64,000 nucleotides of DNA from Incurvaria masculella (lineage: Eukaryota; Arthropoda; Insecta; Lepidoptera; Incurvariidae): contig OX335645.2 in the NCBI GenBank assembly GCA_946894095.1, positions 21,103,001 through 21,167,000 on the forward strand. Direction: 5' to 3'. Below the pieces are notes generated by a model, which saw only the letters and a list, made by a program, of their open reading frames with translations, did no database searches and was not told the origin of the DNA. Shown piece after piece: positions 56,441 through 64,000 of the stretch. The first letter of the stretch is position 1. Each line of letters starts with the position of its first letter. Made by a program: the position numbers and the translations under genes.

Positions 56441-58850
56441 GACCCAATCGATGAGTTATTTGAATTATTTACCCTATAGATGCAGCATCTTTTTAAACGG
56501 TTGCACATTTAAATTTATCTGAATATTATAATAATAAACGTTTTGCTACTAACATAATTTTCCCTACTGAACGTTTAAAAACTTTTTATTTGTGACAAAT
56601 ATCGGTTCATCGGCCGTTCGAATTCGAAATTTAAAAAAATCGTCGACCTACAACGCGGTGGCAGGCGTCATCGACGAGCGTCGACATTGCACTGACCCAC
56701 CTAACGTGGGCCTCCCTCTGGACGCCTCATGCCTCACCCCGCTTCCGGTTCCGGTGTAACACGGGCAAGTCATTTGCCGGCGGGCACGGTGCGCTCCTCG
56801 CGTCCTATCCACACGAGTGGAACCTCACGGAACGTTCTCGTGGCCTCACGTCGCGTGATGGTATAGCAACACGACCACGAGTCATTAGGTGGCCGCGACA
56901 TCTAACTAAGGACAGTGGCTAGGTATTATTCGGGTAAATTAATTTTAACTGCACGGTTGGAATGATGCGAAATTTAAAACGCAATGTATATGGAAAAGTT
57001 CATTGTCCCTATGTTCATGGCAAATATTCCAATAAGTTTTGATTTAGATATTTATTTCCATTTTGATATACCTGGACATGGATGGCTATTTACGACACCT
57101 ACTGTCATGATATTTTTTTATAAGCACTCCAGGAACTCTTATAAAAGGTGCCCAACGACGCCCTTTGAACGCTTTTGAACTTTCAGGGGGCTGCAAAAAC
57201 CATGTTCTTCACACCATGATTAAAGGCTCTCTGATTATACTTTGTAGGGCCTAACCTAACCTAACCTAACCTAACCTAACCTTGGCAGGGGGAACATTAA
57301 TTTGTTTGCTGATCCTATACATAAAGCATTGAAAGTTGGTTCTTACATTACCTGCCTGTTCCACGTTGAGAGATGGTAGATAGAGGACGGAGGGGCAGCG
57401 TTGTGCAGCTCCGAAGAGCATTCTCCGGTAAAAACAATAAAACACAGAGAGAGACCCTATAAATCCCTTCGGAGTAGGAGTGTCTGTAAATTCAGGAATA
57501 ACTCGGTGATTGCGTAGTTACAACAGACATACATATGTTCGTGTATGATCTAAGCATTACGAGTGCAACCTACCGGACCCCTTAAAAAATATAACATTAA
57601 AAATTAAAACATAAACCCCGATTGTGCCTCTAGTGCCTGTTTTGAGTCATACGGGAGTGTAGAGTGTAAATCCGTCCATCACAGCAGTGGTATTAAATAA
57701 ATTTGTTAAATCGGGTTTACAGCGAGAGCAGCGCCGTAAAAGTCGTAAAACGTATTTTAACATCCATCCGATAATCAATCTAACACGTCATAATTTTGAC
57801 ATTCGAGTATTACTCTCGAGCGGACTGGACGTTTGCGCAGAACGGCGCTGTATTCTCTCCGTTGTTGGGTCCAATTTGATGTGTGCGCGGTGCAGCGCAT
57901 GTGAAGATAAGTTGTGGCGCGCAACGCGAAGGAGCGGCGATCAAATGAGTTTTATACATGTTAATTTATATTAAACATGGCGGCGGGCCCAGAACATGTC
58001 GCAGGTCTGTTGGCGGGTGGCCGAACACGGCCGTGATAATTAGAAGCATCAACATATCTCCACCACTTCCTGTTGGTTTCGGTGAAATTTTAATTATTGA
58101 TGTACTAAGGCCAGATGGGGTGACATCTTTAATGTATTTATTCGCATGAAGAGCAAAATGTTTTAGCTACCCAAAGTTTGAAATCTCTCCATTCCAGTAT
58201 TATAATGTACTTGTGTGTGCTGGTTGTATATATAGTTAATTTTTATCTAACTAACTATTTCTGTAAATAATATGCATGTACTACTGTTTTGGCGCCTTAT
58301 AAATAAAAATAGGGGCAAGAAATGTTATTTTGTAGATATTCAAATGTAATATTGTCAAACTCGGCAGAGTGGCGAGGCCGTTGCTGTGTCGTATAGCTAT
58401 TTGCTAGAAAGCCTAACACTACCAAAGTGGCGTGTTTCCTCATGTAAGCATTTGCTAGGAACTTATCAAACGAGGTTTAGGCGTTCGCTATGGAGACATT
58501 AGGCCCGTGGTGACAAAAAGCCAAAAACGTTTTATGTATTTTTAGGCCCCATGCTCATCGGCGGCGGCGCGACAAACGAGCTGGCGCATTATTTACCCAA
58601 AACATCCCTATCCAGCCTGAGTCCGTTAAAAGATAACTCTACTTACGAGCGTTAGCGCTATTAGATAACCCCGGAATCACAAAAAAAATTACTACATTTT
58701 GTGTTATTGAATTATCCATTAGTGAACTCAGGCTTCAGAAGGTAAATGCTGTCAATGCATTCCGCAGGACAAATTGGAAAAAATGATGTATGGAAAAAAT
58801 ATATAATATGTGTTGCAGCACACATTCAAAGATTCCATTTTGTTTTTGTG
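56441..58850. other. Intergenic stretch with GC islands and a telomere-type array
   Basis: GC-rich patches at 56640-56900 and 57790-58035 (with AACATGGCGGCGGGCCCAGA and CGGGTGGCCGAACACGGCCG) belong to no repeat family here. A SINE tail fragment lies at 57068-57125 (minus). No coding sequence is supported. Confidence 0.4.
57250..57280 (-). repeat. Interstitial telomere-type array (CCTAA)6
   Basis: Six units of CCTAA plus one base, the complement of TTAGG, opposite in orientation to the array at 34735. Confidence 0.95.
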
Positions 58851-58851
58851 A

Positions 58852-58960
58852 CTGGACATAGATGGCTAATACCACATCCGCAGTCATGATATTAGCCCAA
58901 CACACCATATTCCCGGAGGAATTTGGTGCCATGCCAGGTTACATTGAATTGCTTCAACTA
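58852..58960 (-). mobile_element. SINE 3' fragment with deletion
   Basis: GGCTAATACCACATCCGCAG, AGTCATGATATTAGCCCAAC, GGTGCCATGCCAGG then directly TTACATTGAATTGCTTCAAC: the block between is deleted. Confidence 0.7.
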
Positions 58961-58989
58961 CATAGGTAAGGTATAGGTTACTCAGAGCA

Positions 58990-59425
58990 CAGCTCACTCA
59001 GAATGTATTGTTTATTGTTTTTTTTATTGTTTATTCATCATCCATAGACAGTACAATGCACTCGGATTTGTCATATTTTATTATTTTATCATTAGCCAGT
59101 TCGGCAATCCCAGCAAAGAAGAACTGGCAAGAAACTCCGCTGGTTTTTTTTTCAACGTCCACTTAGTCTAAGTTTACAAAAGTATAAAGTACAAACAATT
59201 AATATCATATGCAACAGTTCATGACAAATATCAGTTTATTTGTAAAGACTATGCCCACCATCTGACATGTTGCCAATTGGAGCAAGCCAGTCCCCACAAA
59301 CAGCACCCGTTCACGAGCATCACGCCGGGCTCAGCCATCGCCTCTGTCAACCATATTTTAGGGAAAGAGGAGACCCGAAGCTAGCGTTGCCGCAAGCAAA
59401 GACCTTAAAGCGAGGCACTACTCCA
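58990..59425 (-). mobile_element. LINE 3' end plus repeat shared with 39435
   Basis: On the minus strand 59140-59020 reads GAGTTTCTTGCCAGTTCTTC, GGATTGCCGAACTGGC and ends in AATAAACAATAAA-type tails, the look of a LINE 3' end. 59258-59425 is the reverse complement of 39435-39607, probably an upstream part of the same element. Confidence 0.6.
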
Positions 59426-60475
59426 GTGGCAACATGAAATAGTAGTGAAAACTTTGTACGTTTTAGTTTTAATACAATGAATATAATATAATGAAAGAGT
59501 ATAGAAACGACAATGGTGGATACTCGTATTTATTTTCTAAGTAGTTCAACTCAGCTTTGCTCAAATAGAAGGAAAATACTAGTGAGTTGCTATTATAGAC
59601 AAAATTTCCAATCGACGCGTATGACTTGCCCTTCGATCTTAGCAAAATCGAATACCCTTAGCAATCATTGGCCAGCGGGTCCGCTTTCCATGGCGTATGC
59701 TCACCTATGTATTATACCTGCTATTGCTATTATGCCTGACTAACAGGTGTCTATAGCACGATATGCAGATGGATGCCTACCGATCACCGATTGTTACTCC
59801 CCAAATCCGTTCGGGCCGGTCACATGAAGCACCGAGCGACCACCCCGGGATAGAACTGGAAACTAGGGTTTAGGTGGTGCAATTATCTTCATTTTATAGG
59901 ACAGGACAAGCACTACGAGGCATATGATTCGATGTTGTCATTTTGCATGTAATCACCCTCACCGTGTCTAACTTAACGCCATCATTGTCAAAATGTTTCG
60001 GAGAATGTGGAAATCTGGCAGTAAGACAGACATCATTTCAATAAACCAATTCTGAATGTGTTCCGCCAAACGAATTAGTTTCTTCCATACTAGCTGGTGC
60101 AATCCAGCCCATTTAATGATTTCAACAGTACCTTGGCCTCGTCTTGCGACTGTTTGTCCCAGCAGTCGTGTTTTATTATTATTTAATTCTTATTTCATTT
60201 TTCTTAATTTTCTGCATATATCTAAATTTTTTTGGAGACTTATCTGTCATACAAATGAAACCCAAAAATCAGCTCAAAAGTTAGAATTTTTTTTCAAAAA
60301 TGTATGCTGGGACTGTTGTCTCTACGGTTAACGTATTTCATCCTTTAGTTTGAAGAACACGGTTTCAAAATCCTCTTTATTTTTATCCAAGATGAAAACT
60401 TTCACGAGAATAATGTGCATTTCGTCTAGATTCATTTACCCTATTGTGACCAAAAAGGTCGGGACCTCCCGGAAA
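59426..60475. other. Intergenic stretch, nothing recognised
   Basis: Mixed composition; no gene, hairpin or shared repeat was found. Confidence 0.45.
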
Positions 60476-60692
60476 ATTACTTAGGTGGTAGGTTTAATCC
60501 CGCCCGGGTTGATACCATCGCATCGAATGAACGATGGTCGAAGCGGCAATGAAAATTGTCCGTGTTTTTCACCCAGTTCAATATAGCCGAGCAATAAGGA
60601 AGGTCCTGGCATGGCACCTAGTTCCCATTCGGTTTCTTAGGCTGATATCTGACGGTCAGTTTGGTATTAGCCATACATGTCCAGTGCCATAA
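60476..60692 (+). mobile_element. SINE copy, 5'-truncated
   Basis: TTACTTAGGTGGTAGGTTTA, CGATGGTCGAAGCGGCAATG, GGAAGGTCCTGGCATGGCAC and TTAGCCATACATGTCCAGTG. Confidence 0.78.
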
Positions 60693-62519
60693 AAAAAACC
60701 ATACATCTAACATGTTGTTTACTCCATTCTCTACATTCCACGCGCGGTCCCGCACTGTCTGCCGCGTCCGCGCTGCACCGCCGCTCTGTAGCAGTGGATC
60801 GCTTCAGATCGGTTTGATTAATCATACCCACGTATCACTTTGATTTACGATCTTTGCCGTACTTAGCAGGTAGATCCCGGGTGGAACCTCCGAGCGGCCT
60901 TGGCTGGGCAAACCCTGCGGAATGTGGCTCGATGAACTATCATCTCGAATCGATATTTGAGATGTCCAGCCGTAACTGGAACTAAAACTAGTATGAATAG
61001 TATTTTTAAATTTCGAATCCTGCATGAAATCTGTGTGGCTTTATTGTGCAGGTTTTAGCTTCATGTTGGTCCGTCCGGGCTGCTTTACTCCCAATATCTA
61101 GTTCGATTAAAACGGACGAGCGTGCAAAGTTAGTGAGCCCAAACACGAACTTCAAGTCCGCTTGAACTCACAGCTCGGGTTTGTGTACGTTAGTAATTTA
61201 AAAGAGTTATCCATAAATAAATGTAAAATTTAAGTTAGAAAGTACTATGTACACATCCACATCTCTGCTACTGTGTTTTGGAAATCATCAGGTTTTATGA
61301 TTCGCTTGCAGGAATACCTTTAGCAGTAAATACTATTCTAATACCAAAAACAGTCGTAACGTTTGAAACAGAACTAATGTTTTTTATTTAAATACGCAAA
61401 CCGATCGTAAATATGTATTTGAATATTGTTGAATATTATTTCAAAATGATCAGCGAAACATTGGAATGAAAACATTCAAATCCAACCAAATTCAAAAATA
61501 AGCTTACAAGGCGATCGGTAGGTATTTCGCATTTTCAACTTCTTTTTTTTTATTTACTTTATTTGGGTAATCAACAGCTTATATACTATACATTTTCACA
61601 TAAAAATATAACAGTCCAAAAGCCAATACCACTATATTATACGTAATTGAGTCTACGTTTACAGTCTATAAAATATCATCTGTAGTCCACCTAGTTATAG
61701 TCATAACCTTGAATACATTTAAGAGTTTGATTGATACTACTGTGCAAATGGGATTATTAGTCTAGATTTAGAATGAGTATGTGCGAGAGCTAGATACAAA
61801 ACTTAACTTACGATGTAAGTTAACATTGTGTTCGAATTTAACTTATGCAAAGATGCTTAACCATAATCTTGTATGGTTGTAATGAGCAAGATGACATATC
61901 ATTACAAAACAGTGAGTGATGAAGGCTCAGTGATTACTGATTGCAAAAGTCAAAGTTTAATTCGATAACGTCATGAATCGATGTTACTGTAAAGTTGACG
62001 AATTACGTCAGTATCATGGATGCACGTATTCGTATACGTCTAAAGGTGGGTACGTACGACATAGGAAAGTTACGTGCGGGTAGGTATCAACACAATTCGG
62101 TGGAGGTGTGAAGTGGATACGTCAGCGGGCGGTCTCCATTAGTCGGCGTGATTAGTTCCCGCGAGCTCTCCGTAATGTTTCAATGAGATGAATAATCGCC
62201 GCCAACAGTGACAAATGCGCGCGTCCGTCTTCGTTGGGGCCTTTTGCGCCTGCGCCGCGCCGGCCGCCATGTTGCCAGCGCGCGCGCTCCCCCGCACCGC
62301 TGCCGCGCTAGGTCGACGGCAGAGCCAGGTAGGGTTACTGTCTACTGAGGTGAATAAACTTAACAACAAGCGAAATTAGTACAGAGCGCATCACGGAGGA
62401 AGGAAAACGTACGTGGGTCAAAGTCCAATGTGTGGCGGTTAGGGTGAAGCCGTTTGTACATATTATTATTATATTTAGGGCCTTGTTCACCAACTGCTGA
62501 TTAGCTTAATCACCACATA
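60693..62519. promoter_or_regulatory. Intergenic stretch ending in a GC island (62130-62335)
   Basis: Mostly AT-rich. 62130-62335 is strongly GC-rich with GCGCGC runs and, on the minus strand, the YY1-like CAACATGGCGGCCGGC, which heads a short frame (MAAGAAQAQKAPTKTDARIC). It resembles a promoter or first exon but no downstream exon was identified. Confidence 0.3.
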
Positions 62520-62593
62520 TTAAGGGCCTTTCTTAGCAGCTTGCAATCAATACCAGTACAAGAAATCAGCGCTTTAGTAATAAAAGCCCTTAA
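62520..62593. mobile_element. Tiny TTAA-flanked inverted-end element
   Basis: TTAAGGGCCTTTCTTA at the left and its inverted relative TAATAAAAGCCCTTAA at the right, 74 bp in all. A related copy lies at 35598-35672 with decayed ends. Confidence 0.5.
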
Positions 62594-62619
62594 AGTGAGG
62601 GATAAATTTTTTTTTTTAC

Positions 62620-62735
62620 GTATTTTCTATCCAATTTAATGTAGCCGTCCGTGCAAGGGAAGGTTCTGGCATGGCACATATATTCCTTTGGAATGCGGTT
62701 AGTTGGGCTAATATCATGACGACGGGTTCCCGGGG
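62620..62735 (+). mobile_element. SINE 3' fragment
   Basis: TATTTTCTATCCAATTTAAT, AAGGTTCTGGCATGGCACAT and GTTGGGCTAATATCATGACG match the last third of the SINE. Confidence 0.7.
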
Positions 62736-63497
62736 GATTACCCAACCATATTCCATAAACATATTTAAATATTTTATGGGTCCTAGGCTGTTTTACAGCC
62801 TCCATCCAATTGGGCAATTATAACATTTTAGAAGACTGAATTTGGTCACCTACGTTAAAACGCTGAAACGAATCCAAAACATAATTTTACCTTACACCTC
62901 ATATGTCAGGCCACATTAACTTATCTAAAATAATTTTGAATTAAAGGATTTGTCCCTCTAATTCGACTTCGGGAGCGTCGACTGTCTGCCACTCCCGCGG
63001 CGGTTCCACACGTCCTAACACCTGCAGTGCCTTCAAACGGGCCGCCTCCTCGGCGCGGAGTGAGCGATGGTAACGCGGGCTGATGGAAGCGCGAGGTAGA
63101 TGAAGAGATTTGTATTTACAGAAGATAAATGGTCCAACTTACGATGCGAAGGTTAAAAGTTATAAGTGAACTCGTTTCGATGAACCATCGTGCGGTTTGC
63201 TTTAAAGCGATTCGACGTGATGAGAAGGTTTTTATGGGTTACTAGCCCCGGCTAATGTCCAAAATGAAATTGAACCACCCGTGGTTCAATTTAATTTTGG
63301 ACATTCACCCGAGTGGAGCTTCTGAACTTTCGAACTGCACGGGATCACCCGCTGGGCTAATCTGAAGATTGCCTGAAAATGTTATCAAAAATTTGTCCAT
63401 CCATAGGTATTGGAGTCCTCAGGGCACATGCAAGCATATATCAAGAATAAATAGATATCATCAGGAACTTGGCAAGAAATTTAGGAGAAAATAGAGC
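62736..63497. other. Intergenic stretch with a GC patch and a palindrome
   Basis: 62975-63100 is GC-rich with no recognised protein. 63254-63305 is a near-perfect palindrome listed separately. No gene was seen. Confidence 0.45.
63254..63305. repeat. 52-bp near-perfect palindrome
   Basis: Arms 63254-63278 and 63281-63305 (outer AATGTCCAAAAT..., inner TTGAACCAC) match at 24 of 25 positions with only two bases (CC) between them. Confidence 0.88.
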
Positions 63498-63872
63498 TCT
63501 CAGCTCAGGGGCGCGGGGATTTGTTTCTTATGCCCCACGGTCATGGGTTCAATCCCTGGCACATTCATGCACTACTTTCTTTCTCTTTTTAAGTGAATTT
63601 CGTCACAAATGCGAACTGAGCAACACAAGTAAAACTGTAGCGCCCCTTCAAGGTGGATGGGTTAAGCCCGCCTGGATTGTTACCATCGTATCGGATGGAA
63701 AGAAGGTCGAAGCGTCAGCAAAAAAATATCCGCGTTTTCCATCCGGTTCAACTGGTGCTCATAAAGGGAAGGTCCTAGCATGGCACCTCATTTCTACGGG
63801 AATGCTATGTGTTGGGCTAATATCATAGCGGTGAGTGTGGTTATTAGTCATCCATGTCCATTAACATAAAAC
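63498..63872 (+). mobile_element. SINE copy, near full-length
   Basis: Head CTCAGGGGCGCGGGGATTTG, B-box GGTTCAATCCC, body GAATTTCGTCACAAATGCGA and GAAGGTCGAAGCGTCAGC, tail GTTATTAGTCATCCATGTCC then ATTAACATAAAA. Confidence 0.83.
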
Positions 63873-64000
63873 ATTAACATATTTACTTTAAAGTTGGTGG
63901 AAAGGTCGGAATAAAATAGAAATGAGTATTGAGATGTAAACATATCACGATGTGATCGGAACACTGTATTCGTTTACGACAGAATGTTTGAATTTATGTA

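Overview
The window is eukaryotic and most likely lepidopteran (moth or butterfly). The reasons are AT-rich DNA, genes split by GT-AG introns, the insect telomere unit TTAGG, RTE- and Jockey-type retrotransposons, and a dispersed repeat marked by GGTTCCGTACC and GAGTCGGACTCGC that I associate with moth genomes. Only the first ~9.5 kb holds recognisable host genes; the other ~54 kb is intergenic or deeply intronic DNA made largely of transposable elements. The order assignment is inference.

Gene part (1-9.4 kb). An intact stretch of Jockey-type reverse transcriptase on the minus strand runs off the left edge (1 to ~1340). It lies just upstream of the first visible exon of a shutdown/FKBP6-like gene (plus strand, exons 1393-1699, 2625-2824, 3708-4422), a co-chaperone of the piRNA pathway. 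Convergent with it is a complete prohibitin-1 gene (minus strand, exons 9372-9282, 8452-8291, 7480-7299, 6123-5731; 274 aa). The introns hold a SINE with a hAT-type MITE nested inside it, a tRNA-like repeat, a perfect hairpin and another MITE.

Repeat part (9.4-64 kb). Identified families are: a ~540-550 bp TTAA-flanked MITE in three copies (9446, 22636, 45739); a Tc1-like transposon with intact inverted repeats and broken transposase (11721-12906); a TA-flanked MITE (15008-15453); a tRNA-derived SINE of ~390 bp in about twenty copies; a GGTTCCGTACC/GACG repeat in seven copies; a solo LTR with 4-bp target duplication (20804-21063); foldback elements (19761-19877, 21412-21625, 63254-63305); a MITE family at 8564, 33316 and 34347; a second TTAA element (33720-34089); several LINE 3' ends; and interstitial telomere arrays (34735, 57250).

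The most striking object is a full-length RTE-type retrotransposon (47869-53131) with both ORFs open, bounded exactly by two 590-bp direct copies of host sequence (47279-47868 and 53132-53721) that differ at one base by eye. The geometry is that of a target-site duplication, but a very long one.

Several GC-rich islands (43.87-44.13, 57.8-58.05, 62.13-62.33 kb and others) could be promoters, first exons or regulatory DNA of genes outside the window; no coding sequence could be supported in them.
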